This document shows, piece by piece, positions 27,001 to 35,236 of a DNA stretch of 64,000 nucleotides. Origin of the DNA: Nannocystis sp. (GTDB taxonomy: Bacteria > Myxococcota_A > Polyangia > Nannocystales > Nannocystaceae); the NCBI GenBank assembly GCA_016712315.1, contig JADJRG010000013.1:1331001-1395000 (forward strand), in the 5' to 3' direction. Below the pieces are notes generated by a model. The model saw only the letters and a list, made by a program, of their open reading frames with translations. It did no database searches and had not been told where the DNA came from. A program made the translations under genes and the position numbers. Position 1 is the stretch's first letter; each line of letters opens with the position of its first letter.

Positions 27001-27698
27001 CTCGCCTGCCGCTGCGCCCGCTCCGCCGCCTCGAGCGCCTCGCACGTGCCGCTACGCCGCTGCTCCAGCCCTTGGTACTGCCCCTGCTGCAGCGTCGCGT
27101 CGCGCAGGCGCTCCCGCGCGTCGCGCAGCAGCTCCAGCGTGCGATTGATCGCCGGGTTCTTGCCCCGCGCCTTGAACAGCCCCTCCGCCTCGCCTTGCAG
27201 CTCCGCCACCGCCCGCCGGATCGCCTCGCCGCTGCCGCCCAGGCTCGCCCCGCCGAGCAGCTCCCCCAGCCCGGCGACCTCGAGCACCGCCGCGCCGCGC
27301 TGCAAGTCCGCCAGGTCGAAGCCGAAGATCGCCCCATAGAGGTGCTCGCTCACCCCCGCGAAGTACCCGGCGAAGCGCGCCTCATCGATCTCCACCGCCC
27401 CCGCCTCGGAGCGCAGCGTCCCCGTCAGCGCGCCCTTGCGCCGCTTCTTCCGCGTGATCTCCAGGTGTTGTCCTGAGCTGTCCTGAAGGTCAGCTCGGAG
27501 CGCGATGTCGTGGTACGAGAAGCGAAACGCGTAGGGCGTGCGCTCGTCGATCCCGAAGAAGAGCGAGCGGATCGCCTCGAGCAGCGTGCTCTTGCCGGCC
27601 TCGTTGGGCCCGTGCAGCACGTTCAACCCGGGACCCAGGTCGAGGTCGAGGCGCCCGAAGCGGCCGAAGCGCTCGACGCTGAGCCGATCGATCCTCAT
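24069..27698 (-). CDS. SbcC/Rad50-like ATPase (YhaN type)
   Basis: The 1209-residue SMC-like ATPase has the Walker A motif GPNEAGKST at residues 30-38. The signature LSTGTREQLFLALRLA and Walker B LPVVMDDVLVNFD are near the C terminus. Between them are about 900 residues of Ala/Glu/Arg-rich coiled coil. The N terminus (MRIDRLSVERFGRFGRLDLDL, then FFGIDERTPYAFRF) matches YhaN-type proteins. With its partner nuclease it should bind and process broken or branched DNA ends. Its ATG overlaps the stop of the nuclease gene (27695-27698). The extremely Ala-rich coil is notable but probably reflects the genome's base composition. Confidence 0.9.
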   Translation of the reverse strand: MRIDRLSVERFGRFGRLDLDLGPGLNVLHGPNEAGKSTLLEAIRSLFFGIDERTPYAFRFSYHDIALRADLQDSSGQHLEITRKKRRKGALTGTLRSEAGAVEIDEARFAGYFAGVSEHLYGAIFGFDLADLQRGAAVLEVAGLGELLGGASLGGSGEAIRRAVAELQGEAEGLFKARGKNPAINRTLELLRDARERLRDATLQQGQYQGLEQRRSGTCEALEAAERAQRQASARLDRVRRLAAAADDFAEQQAVAAGLAAPANQSPLTSAEAGRARALVAEVEAQARAVAALEEERVRLVTRAAGLADDPGLRAEGGAIEGLLRRVDAIARLRREVPAERAAVLLERSRLAAEAGALGLETEGAGDGAVDPAAAGGAGEADRAALRERLRAAVERWRGAREKVSLASGTARREAAELAAAAAAAAAAGERAEEAGAAALLLEVEAAAGQRAEMEAAALEARGFAAEVEALLAGVEPRPAPEGLAALRLPSAEALMASSQASATAAQASLMMAAEEERVTAALSQVSAEIEALTAARALPSGEALAAARAAREAAFEALEGRLRERVAISEIERYGLLRGLAAAIVEADALADRLLAEADAVVATRTLEARAAELRARAAALKGEKEAAARAAAAAMASAEALWAPCGLAPPREAGLWLRAVSRAQDLARAQQLREARVAELRPRLAALEARARGLLGGTGLSWAGMVRGLRELERAQEGRRVREAAAKERAAALTAATALAKAGLAAAQAEESRLAAEVAALLPAFGLPGELDPLAALHQVERRREYDARAAALRERERALAGREAELRGFDEEAAALLGRLQVNALGRAPESVIEVLGGRWRGLEAAAVAREHALAAAAAKEADSAAAAASLAARREALRALFESVKGRSASGDGAAGSGGDAPGWSSRDDAAPGDAAGGGSGAAGEEAGSAAWHAVVATLTRWAAAAGAREELEGRAVALERRLARTLGGGEGRRVDEEELRQGTGSQWREEEAALRRELERSDQQRAGLAVQKGKLDQELESLGSDRAARVSAEMESLVAELTEQVDRYVQVHVAQRILERVTERHAREHQSAILGYASELCGAITGGRYVRVVPEPEGKTLALVDVNGEARAPAALSTGTREQLFLALRLAYVLDYCDRAEPLPVVMDDVLVNFDAARAQATLEALRRVAGSTQVLLFTCHRHLVEMAAQVAPEAPILEIPGGL

Positions 27699-28942
27699 CG
27701 ACCCGGCTCGCTCGGCGCCGCCCCCAGCTTGCTGAGCAGCAGCGACTCGATCGCCGGCAGCAGCCTCGCCACCCGCGCCGGGTCATCGGGGCGGCCCTCC
27801 AGGTGCAGCGCGGCCCCCTGCACCAGCGGCGCCAGGCCCTCCAGGTACCGCCCCAGCGCCGCCGGGTCGCCCTCCAGCGCCCGCAGCTCCGCCCGCAGCG
27901 CCCGCACCAGCTCCACCCGCTCGCCGAGATCGACCGCCTCCCCCGGCAGCTCCGTCGCGAAGCCGATCTTCTCCGGCCAGATCTCCCCGAGGTCCGCCGC
28001 GATCGCCCTGATCTTCGCCTGAAACGGCTCCGGGTGGGCCGCCAGCGCGTCGTGCAGCGGCGTCTTCCCGCCGATCGTCACCCGCGCCAGCAGCGGCCGC
28101 CCGTCCGCCCCGGCCAGCGCGGCTTGCAGGCCCCGACGCACCTCCTCGAGCAGCGCCTCTGCGTCCCCCGTCGCGTCGGCCGCCGCCGTCACGTGCACCC
28201 AGCGCACCACGTCCATATCGACCTGCTCGACGCTGGAGATCTGGCCGTCCTCGAGCTCGATCACCGCGCACCCCTTCGCCCCCGTCTCCTTCGCGTGGCG
28301 CCCCTGCAAGTTGCCCGGGTAGACCACCCACGGCGCCCGGCTCAAGATCTCGCGGCGGTGCACGTGGCCGAGCGCCCAGTAGTCATAGCCGTGTCCGACG
28401 AGCTGTCCCACCGTACATGGCGCATAGTTCCCGTGATCGGCCGAGCCGACCGCGTTGGTGTGCAGCAGGCCGATGTTGCAGTAGCCCGAGAGCGGCGCCG
28501 GGTACGCCCGCGCGAGGTTCTCCTCGACCGAGCGGGTCACATAGCTCTGGCCGTGCACCGCCACCCCCAGGTCCTCAAACACCACCGTCTCGGCCAGATC
28601 CGCCGCCAGCGTCGTCACGTGGTCGGGCAGCGGCACGCTGCGCGAGAGCACCGAGTCTGCGTCGTGGTTCCCGCGGATCATCACCACCCGCGCCCCCGTC
28701 TCGCGGAGGCGGCTGAGCTCCCGCACGAAGAACAGCCCCGTATTGAAGTCTCGCCACTCCCCGTCGAAGACGTCCCCTGCGAGCAGCAGCAGCGCCGCCG
28801 ACTCGTCCAAGCAGCGATCGATGAGCCGGCGAAACGCCATCCGCGTCGCCAGGCGGATCTGATCGACCGGCGCCCCCTCGATCCGACCGAGGCCACGCAG
28901 CGGGCTATCGATGTGGAGATCGGCGGCGTGGATCACCCGCAT
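27695..28942 (-). CDS. SbcD/Mre11-like metallophosphoesterase (YhaO type)
   Basis: The 415-residue nuclease has the calcineurin-like metal motifs in order: D8-L-H10 (HAADLHID), LAGDVFDG, MIRGNHD, and ALGHVH. SbcD-family members cut DNA hairpins and ends in a complex with their SMC-like partner, which here is the gene immediately downstream with a 4-base overlap. The C-terminal 150 residues form the capping and partner-binding part. It is divergent from a WYL-domain regulator across about 110 bases. Confidence 0.92.
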   Translation of the reverse strand: MRVIHAADLHIDSPLRGLGRIEGAPVDQIRLATRMAFRRLIDRCLDESAALLLLAGDVFDGEWRDFNTGLFFVRELSRLRETGARVVMIRGNHDADSVLSRSVPLPDHVTTLAADLAETVVFEDLGVAVHGQSYVTRSVEENLARAYPAPLSGYCNIGLLHTNAVGSADHGNYAPCTVGQLVGHGYDYWALGHVHRREILSRAPWVVYPGNLQGRHAKETGAKGCAVIELEDGQISSVEQVDMDVVRWVHVTAAADATGDAEALLEEVRRGLQAALAGADGRPLLARVTIGGKTPLHDALAAHPEPFQAKIRAIAADLGEIWPEKIGFATELPGEAVDLGERVELVRALRAELRALEGDPAALGRYLEGLAPLVQGAALHLEGRPDDPARVARLLPAIESLLLSKLGAAPSEPGR

Positions 28943-29055
28943 GGCCGCGAAGTTCGCACGGCCGCGATCGCCTGACCAGACCCCTCTACCGCCGCCTGGC
29001 GCGCCCCACGGCCGCAGATCCGGGGTAGGATGCCGTCCACCCAGCGGAGCGACTC

Positions 29056-30078
29056 GTGGTCGACCCCAAGCAAGACTCCTCGCGCACCGTCCAACAGACC
29101 GCCCGGACCATCCTTCGTCACCTCCGCGACAACCCCGAAGGCGTGACCAAGGAGGCCCTCGCCCACAAGGCCGGCGTCGCCCTCGTCACCACCCAGCGGG
29201 CGCTCAAGTACATGCGAGAGGAGTGGGACGCCCCGCTCGAGTTCCAGCACGGCTCTAAGCGCTGGTGCCTGCTCGACCCGAAGTTCACGCTGCCCCTCAC
29301 CGACCCCGACCCGGAGGACCTCACCGCCGTCGTCTTCGCCGCCGCCTTGCTCGCTCCTGTCGCTGATGAGGAGCTGAGCGCCCGCGTCAAGCGGCTGATC
29401 GAGCAGATGGACGACGCCCTCGAGGACAGCCCCAAGGGCAAGCACGACGCCGTCAAGGTGCGGCCGCGCAGCGTCACCGCGACGGTGACCACCGGCTCGC
29501 AGGTCGACTACCGTCAGGTCACCAAGCTCCTCACGGCGATCGGCGCCGGCGTCGTTCGGATCACCTACGAGAGCCCCTGGACCAACACCCGCAAGGACCA
29601 CGACCTCGAGCCCTGGCAGCTGCGGATCCACGATGGTTCGATGTACCTGCGCGCCTGGTCGCGCACGACCAACGACGCCCGCTCCTTCCGAGTCGCCCAG
29701 ATCGTGCACGCCCGCGTCCTCCCCGGCGAGAGCCCCCGCGAGCCCGTACCCGGCAAAGACAGCCTCTGGGGCAGCGGCGACGCCGGCTTCGGGATCGACA
29801 GCGACCGCCCCGGGGTCGCCACGCTGCGGATCCGCGGCGGCGTCGCCCGCTGGGTCGCGCGGATGCAGTGGGATCCTGGCCAAGAAGATCGCTGGATCAG
29901 CGAGGGTGAATTGCTCGAGCGGCGGGTGCCGTACCACTCCTGCCGCGAGTTCGCGCGCCGCCTCTTGGGCATCGCCGACGGCCTCGAGTCGATCGAGCCC
30001 GCCCAGCTCCGCGAGGAGGTCACCGGCTACGCCCGCGGCCTGCTCGAGCGCCTCGCGCGCCTCCACCCCGCGACCTGA
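29056..30078 (+). CDS. WYL-domain transcriptional regulator
   Basis: The 340-residue protein has an N-terminal winged HTH (TARTILRHLRDNPEGVTKEALAHKAGVALVTTQRALKYMREE). A WYL domain follows, a ligand- or nucleic-acid-binding beta fold (VRITYESPWTNTRKDHDLEPWQLRIHDGSMYLRAWSR...ARSFRVAQIVHARVL). GTG 29056 follows GGAG. WYL regulators such as PafBC often control DNA-damage genes; its divergent placement next to the SbcCD-like pair fits that, though it is not shown. It converges with the thioredoxin-like gene. Confidence 0.85.
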   Translation: MVDPKQDSSRTVQQTARTILRHLRDNPEGVTKEALAHKAGVALVTTQRALKYMREEWDAPLEFQHGSKRWCLLDPKFTLPLTDPDPEDLTAVVFAAALLAPVADEELSARVKRLIEQMDDALEDSPKGKHDAVKVRPRSVTATVTTGSQVDYRQVTKLLTAIGAGVVRITYESPWTNTRKDHDLEPWQLRIHDGSMYLRAWSRTTNDARSFRVAQIVHARVLPGESPREPVPGKDSLWGSGDAGFGIDSDRPGVATLRIRGGVARWVARMQWDPGQEDRWISEGELLERRVPYHSCREFARRLLGIADGLESIEPAQLREEVTGYARGLLERLARLHPAT

Positions 30079-30107
30079 TCGCGCCGTCGCCGGCGCCGCC
30101 GCGGTGA

Positions 30108-30124
30108 TGATCTGCGACAGATCA
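30108..30124. repeat. short perfect inverted repeat between convergent genes
   Basis: TGATCTG-CGA-CAGATCA forms a 7-bp stem with a 3-base loop, 30 bases after the WYL gene stop. It has no T-run on either side, so it is not a standard intrinsic terminator. It may nonetheless be a transcript-end structure. Confidence 0.35.
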
Positions 30125-30253
30125 CCCGAACCATGCATGCTGCACGCGCAGGTGGAGCGCGTCGGTGGTCGCCGCTCCCGTGGGCGCGTGTGCGGGGCCT
30201 GGACCCCCCGCCCACGCCCCACAGCCTGCTTTTCTTCGACCCTGCGAAGGAAG

Positions 30254-31117
30254 CTACTTCTTCGGGCGCTGCTTCTCGAGCTCGGCGCGCAGGTCGGCCT
30301 CGAGCTTGCTCATACACTCAGGCTTGTAGCCGCGATACGAGCCGCGGATCACCCCCTTCGCGTCGACCACGAAGGTGAACGGGAAGTTCGGGCTCTTGTA
30401 GGCGTTGGCGTGCGCCTCCCCGCCGATCACTAGCTTGGTCGCGAGCTTGCGCAATTTCGCGAAGTCCTGCACCGGCGCCGGGTCGCTGTCGGTCGCGACC
30501 GCCACCACCACCAGCCCGTGCTTGCGGTAGCGGCGATAGAGCCGATCAAACTCGGGCAGCTCCTCGAGGCACGGCTTACACCACGTCCCCCAGAAGTTCA
30601 GCAGCACCACCTTGCCGCGCAGGCTCGCGAGCGACAGCTCCTGTCCTTCGGGCGTTTTTAAATTAAAGGGCCGCACCGCCTCGCCGACCCCTGGATCTTG
30701 ACCGCAGCGCGCGTCGCTCTTCTTTGAATTTGCAGGGTTCGCGAAGAGCGGCGCAGGCAGCGGCTCGAGCGGCGCAGGCAGCGGCTCGAGCGCCGCGGTC
30801 GTCGCTTGTGCGCCGGGCGTCACTGCGACCGCGTCGGGCGTCTCGCCGCCCTCGCCGCCCTCGCCCTCGCGAGGCTCACCGCCCTCGCTGGCCGCACCGC
30901 CCGCGAGCTCACCCGCCTCCGCAGGATCACCGCCACCCGCACCACCCGCACCGCCCGCGCCACCACCTTCGCCCGCGACCTCCGGCCCCCCGCCGCCGCT
31001 CGTCGGCTCTTGCGGCGGAGGCGCCGGCGCCGAGCTTGTGCGACAGCCGAGCGACAGCGTCAGCGCCACGACCAAAACGCGAGGGACGATGGTTCTTGAA
31101 CTTAAAGAGACCCGCAT
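30254..31117 (-). CDS. TlpA/ResA-like thioredoxin-fold lipoprotein
   Basis: The 287-residue product has a lipobox (LTLSLGC), a long Gly/Glu/Ala/Pro-rich linker (about residues 30-130) and a C-terminal TlpA/Redoxin domain with the active site W-C-K-P-C in LLNFWGTWCKPCLEELPEF. The conserved Pro-loop is present (NFPFTFVVDAKG). Such proteins reduce or shuffle disulfides outside the cytoplasmic membrane, for example in cytochrome c maturation. The extreme linker suggests display away from the membrane. Upstream lies the tRNA-Ser gene on the same strand. Confidence 0.9.
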   Translation of the reverse strand: MRVSLSSRTIVPRVLVVALTLSLGCRTSSAPAPPPQEPTSGGGGPEVAGEGGGAGGAGGAGGGDPAEAGELAGGAASEGGEPREGEGGEGGETPDAVAVTPGAQATTAALEPLPAPLEPLPAPLFANPANSKKSDARCGQDPGVGEAVRPFNLKTPEGQELSLASLRGKVVLLNFWGTWCKPCLEELPEFDRLYRRYRKHGLVVVAVATDSDPAPVQDFAKLRKLATKLVIGGEAHANAYKSPNFPFTFVVDAKGVIRGSYRGYKPECMSKLEADLRAELEKQRPKK

Positions 31118-31153
31118 CTACCGAACCTTGGCCTCATTGTTCGCCAGAGGCGG

Positions 31154-31197
31154 CAAAAGGAAAAGCGGTGGCGCACTTTCGCAGGCGCCGCCGCTTT
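31154..31197 (-). terminator. intrinsic terminator downstream of tRNA-Ser
   Basis: In the tRNA reading direction, a 13-bp stem (arms 31185-31197 and 31162-31174, one G-U type mismatch) with a 10-base loop is followed by TTTTCCTTTT. It starts 3 bases after the tRNA 3' end. Confidence 0.75.
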
Positions 31198-31200
31198 GAA

Positions 31201-31287
31201 CGGAGGAGGTGGGATTCGAACCCACGGTACCCTCTCGGATACGACGGATTTCAAGTCCGTTGCCTTAGACCGCTCGGCCACTCCCCC
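31201..31287 (-). tRNA. tRNA-Ser (anticodon UGA)
   Basis: The minus strand gives a class II tRNA: acceptor GGGGGAG pairing with CTCCTCC (one G-U), D arm with GCCGAGCGGT, anticodon stem ACGGA/TCCGT around loop CTTGAAA (anticodon TGA), a long variable arm (about 31225-31240) and T arm GTGGG-TTCGAAT-CCCAC. The discriminator is G and CCA is not encoded. The long variable arm and UGA anticodon identify it as serine, reading UCA and related codons. Confidence 0.95.
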
Positions 31288-31360
31288 GCGGGTCGGGGGA
31301 GTATCGTCAAGACGCGGGCGCTCGTCCAGTCACCGGAGCGACCGCCGCGTCGGCGCGCGC

Positions 31361-32488
31361 TCACTTCGGGCCGAAGAAGTACTGGAGGCTGCCGCCGAAG
31401 TAGAAGCCGGTGTTCCACAGCCCTTGGATGTTGATCCCGAAGGTGTCCTTGATCAGGAAGCGGGTGCTCACCGCGAGGTTCACGATCGGGATCGCCGGCC
31501 ACATGTCTTGGTTCTTCTTGCGGCCGAGCGCGTCCAGGTCCTTATCGTTGCAGCGGTCCTTCGTACAGTCGGCGAAGCGGCCGTCGTTCGGGTTGCTCGC
31601 GCTGTCGAGGCGCAGCTCGCCGAAGGCAGGCGGCGGGCCGTCGTTCTCGTCGGAGTCCGCGGACCACCAGTGCGGCGTGCAGCGGGTGAAGTCGCCGTAG
31701 TCGCCGAAAGAGTTGCAGGTCGCGCCGTTCGGGCTGCCTGCTGGCTGGCCCAGCGGCGTCTGGAAGATCCCCTTGCCGATCCCCTGGACGATGCCCACGC
31801 CGATACCGCCGCCGCCGCCGAGCTGCCACGCGAACTCGGGGGTCTTGACGATCGTCCCGCGGGCCATGAAGTCGACGCCGATGAACAGGAACGACACATC
31901 GACCTGCGTGTAGTCGCCCGCCCCGTACTTGCAGCCCTCGCTGCCGTCGCCGTTCGGGCACTCATCGCGGTCGAGCCAGATCCCGTCCGGCGCCTTGATC
32001 CGCTGGTAGCCGATGTTCGGGACGATATCCACGACCTTGGACGCCCGGTAGATGTACTCGCCGCCGATATAAAAATTGCAGCCCTCGACCCGGTTCAGCC
32101 CCTCGCTCAGCTTCCCGGTCGGCAGCTTGTCGCCGCGGCACAGCGCGTTGGTCATCGTCGCGACGTAGTTGTTGACGATGAAGGTCGGCACGATCGTGAT
32201 GCCGCCGCGCACGCCGAAGCCGTGGCGATTAAACGCCTCTGGGCCCTTCTCTGGCAGCGGCGCCGGCTCCGGCTCCGGCGCCACCTCGGGCTCCGGCTCC
32301 GGCTCCGGCTCCGGCGCGACCTCAGGGCGGTCCGTCGACTTCGGCGCCTTCGAGCTGGTCGGCTGCAGCGACGGATCGACGCTGGCCTCCGGCTGAGCCA
32401 TAAAACGCGGCAGGGAGTACGGGTGCGCCGCGGCGAGCGAGGGCGCGAGCAGGAGCGGGCAAGCCAAGAGAACCACGGAGGGTCGCAT
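31361..32488 (-). CDS. outer-membrane beta-barrel-like protein with EP-rich linker
   Basis: ATG 32488 starts a 375-residue protein with a signal peptide (MRPSVVLLACPLLLAPSLAAA). A Glu-Pro repeat linker follows (VAPEPEPEPEPEVAPEPEPAP), and then a barrel-like domain: GFGVRGGITIVPTFIVNNYV, GGEYIYRASKVVDIVPNIGYQRI, VSFLFIGVDFMARG, and a C terminus rich in aromatic strands (GLWNTGFYFGGSLQYFFGPK). Several Cys and Asp/Asn-rich loops (DRDECPNGDGSEGCKYG, DCTKDRCNDKD) look like surface loops with disulfides or calcium sites. I do not recognise a specific porin family. Upstream starts to 32554 are less likely. Confidence 0.65.
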   Translation of the reverse strand: MRPSVVLLACPLLLAPSLAAAHPYSLPRFMAQPEASVDPSLQPTSSKAPKSTDRPEVAPEPEPEPEPEVAPEPEPAPLPEKGPEAFNRHGFGVRGGITIVPTFIVNNYVATMTNALCRGDKLPTGKLSEGLNRVEGCNFYIGGEYIYRASKVVDIVPNIGYQRIKAPDGIWLDRDECPNGDGSEGCKYGAGDYTQVDVSFLFIGVDFMARGTIVKTPEFAWQLGGGGGIGVGIVQGIGKGIFQTPLGQPAGSPNGATCNSFGDYGDFTRCTPHWWSADSDENDGPPPAFGELRLDSASNPNDGRFADCTKDRCNDKDLDALGRKKNQDMWPAIPIVNLAVSTRFLIKDTFGINIQGLWNTGFYFGGSLQYFFGPK

Positions 32489-32602
32489 CAGCCGACTATA
32501 GACGAAGCGCCGAGGCCGCGGGAAGCTCGCGGCGGGCCGAGTGATCCCCGTCAACCGGCTCGGCTGGTCTGGCCGCCCGCGCGCGGCCCTGGACGCCGCC
32601 GC

Positions 32603-34027
32603 TCACAGGCGGATGTGCCGCCAGCCTTTGCCTAGGAACTTGAGCCCCATCGCCAGCCCGAGGCAGTTCACATAGATCGTCGCGGCCGCCCACACCCCGA
32701 CCATGCCATAGCCCAAATAGGGGCCCAGGAGCCACGACAGGGGCACCAGCACGCCGAAGTGCAAGATCCCCTCGACCACCATCACATAGGTGTTGGCGCC
32801 CGCGCCGTAGAGCGCCTGCGACAGCACCAGGCCGACGACCATCAGCGGCAGCGCGGAGGCGATCAGGCGCAGCGAGTTCGCGCCTGCCTCCGCGACCGCC
32901 GGGTCGTTGGGCGACCAGACGCTGAGGATCTCGTGCGGGAACGCGAGGAAGAGCGAGCCGATCACCAGCATCGCGAGGATCCCTAGGCGCACCGACTCCC
33001 AGCCGTAGCGGGCCGCCAGGTTCGGCTTGCCGGCGCCGAGGCTCTGGCTCACCGCCGTCGCCGTCGCCGTCCCGAACGCGATGAGCGGCATGAAGCACAG
33101 CGCCGCCGTGTCCATGATCGCCTTGGTCGCCGCCGAGTTGGTGTTCCCGCCCTCGATCGCGTCGATCTGCCCGACGAAGCGCATGAACAGCAAGAAGCCC
33201 GCCATCAGGATCACCGTCGCCGAGCCGGACGGGACCATCAGCCGGACGATCGTGCCCGTGATCGCGCGGTTGAAGTGGGAGAGCCGGTAGAACCGATACT
33301 TCGCCGCCAGCTCGCGCCGAAGGCTATAGAGAACCATCACCAGCGCGCCGATGTAGGTCGTCAACGCCGACGCCAGGCCCGCGCCATAGAGGCCCATGCT
33401 CGGGATCCCCAGCGCCTCATTGCCGAAGATCAAGAAGTAGTTGATGACGATGTTGACGATGTTCATCGACAGCGCCGCCCACAAGTGGACGTAGGTCTTG
33501 CCGATCCCGTCGAAGAACGCCTTGTAGCTGAAGGTCAGGACCATCGCCGGGACGCCGAGCATCCGCAGCTTCGTGTACATGGTCCCCAGCTCGGCCTGCC
33601 GCGGGCTCGCCTGCGCGAGGAAGGACACCGCGTCGGGCGTGAAGATGTAGCCGACCACCATGCCGAAGGTCCCCGCCAGCACGGCGACCACCAGCGAGTT
33701 GAAGAGCACCTGGCCTGCCGCCTCTGGTTTGCCCTCCGCGTAGCGTCGCGCGGTCAGCGCTTGGGTGCCGAACGCGACCGCCGAGAAGAACCCGCCGACC
33801 GCCCAAAAGAGCGGCATGCCGAGCCCCAGCGCCGCCTGCGCCGCGGTCGCGCTCTCGCGGTCGGGCAGCCGTCCCACCATGAACGTATCGGCGGCGTTGA
33901 CCAAGAACTGGGTCACCATCGCCAACATCACCCAGCTCCCGAGGCGGAGCACGCGGCTGACGATCGGCCCTTCTAAACGCAGTCTTAGCAGCCGTGGAGG
34001 CTCATCGCCGAGGTCCGTGAGGTTCAC
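32603..34027 (-). CDS. MATE-family multidrug/sodium antiporter
   Basis: The 474-residue protein starts at GTG 34027 behind AGGAAA; the frame continues to 34516 but that extension overlaps the divergent gene and is unlike the family. It has about 12 membrane segments and MATE features (FLVNAADTFMVGRL, GSATVILMAGFLLFMRF, FGTATATAVSQSLGAGKP). MATE proteins expel drugs, toxins or metabolites by Na+ or H+ exchange. Substrate is unknown. It is divergent from a TPR protein across about 250 bases without other genes. Confidence 0.9.
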   Translation of the reverse strand: MNLTDLGDEPPRLLRLRLEGPIVSRVLRLGSWVMLAMVTQFLVNAADTFMVGRLPDRESATAAQAALGLGMPLFWAVGGFFSAVAFGTQALTARRYAEGKPEAAGQVLFNSLVVAVLAGTFGMVVGYIFTPDAVSFLAQASPRQAELGTMYTKLRMLGVPAMVLTFSYKAFFDGIGKTYVHLWAALSMNIVNIVINYFLIFGNEALGIPSMGLYGAGLASALTTYIGALVMVLYSLRRELAAKYRFYRLSHFNRAITGTIVRLMVPSGSATVILMAGFLLFMRFVGQIDAIEGGNTNSAATKAIMDTAALCFMPLIAFGTATATAVSQSLGAGKPNLAARYGWESVRLGILAMLVIGSLFLAFPHEILSVWSPNDPAVAEAGANSLRLIASALPLMVVGLVLSQALYGAGANTYVMVVEGILHFGVLVPLSWLLGPYLGYGMVGVWAAATIYVNCLGLAMGLKFLGKGWRHIRL

Positions 34028-34274
34028 TTGTGGGCGTTTCCTGGGGGCGAGAGCGCAGGGGGACTTACCCCACCTCGCGGCCAGCGACAAGCGACGTGCG
34101 CCGCCGCCCGACGCCGGCGCGTGGCCGCGCATCTCTGCGCGACGACGGTGATCATGAGGCGTCCTTCGTGCGCGGACCTGGGGCGCGCGATCCCCCAATG
34201 GAACACCGCCGCGTCGGCTTGGGAATCGCGCCCGAGGGTCCGCGGCCGCGCTATCCTGCCGAGGTCGGCCGCCC

Positions 34275-35096
34275 ATGGCACGCCCAGCCCTCTTCATCGC
34301 CCTCTCTGCGCTGCCGGCGTGCACGGGTGAGATCACCGCGCTCGCGGCCTTGGTCTTCGGCGTCAGCTTCGGCGCCTGGATCTTCGGCAGGGATCGCCAA
34401 CGCCGCGCCTTACTCGCCGCCGAGTCGCTACGCCACGCGATCGCCAGCGGCAGCCACCGCCGGATCGAGGCGGATCTGCGACGAGAGCTCGCCCTCGCCG
34501 CCGCAGGCGAGGACATCAGCCCCGAGCGGAGGTGGCTCGCGCGCGCCCAGCTCGGCGCCCTCTTGGTCGCCGAGTGGCGCCTCGACGAGGCCCGCGCCCT
34601 CTACGCCAGCGATGACGCCGGCCTCTCTCCGCACCTCCAGGCGCTCACCGCCTTCGGCCGGCACGAGCTCGCCGTCGTCGCCGAGGTCGCGGACAAGGCC
34701 CGCCTCGCGGCGATCCGCGCGGACCGAGATCGTTGCCTCACCTTCGTCCCGGAGCCCTACAAAGCGACCGTCGCCCGCGCCTGGGGCGCCCTCGAGGGCC
34801 TCTGTATGGCCCGCATGGGCTGGGCGCGCGAGGCGATCCCGCTGCTCGAGCCCGGCCTCGAGGCCGTCGAGCTCAACCCCGCGAGGATCCTTTACCTCTT
34901 CCACCTCGCGCAGGCCTACGAGCTGCTCGGCGACCACGAGAACGCGGACATCAACTACCACCAGGCCAGCCTCGCGTTCCCCGGCACCCGCCTCGCCAGC
35001 GAAGCGCGCAGCCGCTTGCGCGCGCTCGCAGCCGCCGACGAGCACGTCTTCCGCGGCATGTTACCTGAGGCCCCCGCCGCCTCCCGCGCCCCATAG
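34275..35096 (+). CDS. TPR-containing membrane-anchored protein
   Basis: The 273-residue product has an N-terminal hydrophobic segment (IFIA-like, ALAALVFGVSFGAWIFG) and then helical repeats of TPR type (RRWLARAQLGALLVAEWRLDEARALYASD, AWGALEGLCMARMGWAREAIPLLEPGLE, ILYLFHLAQAYELLGDHENADINYHQASLAFPG). It likely serves as a protein-interaction scaffold at the membrane. No catalytic motif is visible. A lipoprotein-like LSALPAC near the start is an alternative reading for the anchor. It lies 140 bases upstream of the lipase gene on the same strand. Confidence 0.65.
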   Translation: MARPALFIALSALPACTGEITALAALVFGVSFGAWIFGRDRQRRALLAAESLRHAIASGSHRRIEADLRRELALAAAGEDISPERRWLARAQLGALLVAEWRLDEARALYASDDAGLSPHLQALTAFGRHELAVVAEVADKARLAAIRADRDRCLTFVPEPYKATVARAWGALEGLCMARMGWAREAIPLLEPGLEAVELNPARILYLFHLAQAYELLGDHENADINYHQASLAFPGTRLASEARSRLRALAAADEHVFRGMLPEAPAASRAP

Positions 35097-35236
35097 AGCC
35101 GCCGTACGGGCACGTACCTGCGGCGAGGGCCGCGCGCGCCTGCTACTCTCGATCGCCTTGGTCACGGACTCGCTCAGCGCTCGCCCCTCGTCGCCCGTTC
35201 GCGCCGATCCGAACCAGCCCGGCGGGGGGCTCTAAA

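Noticed and set aside
31361..32488. Glu-Pro repeat (about 32270-32340) as a separate repeat element
   Set aside because: It is simply the coding sequence of the linker in an outer-membrane protein.
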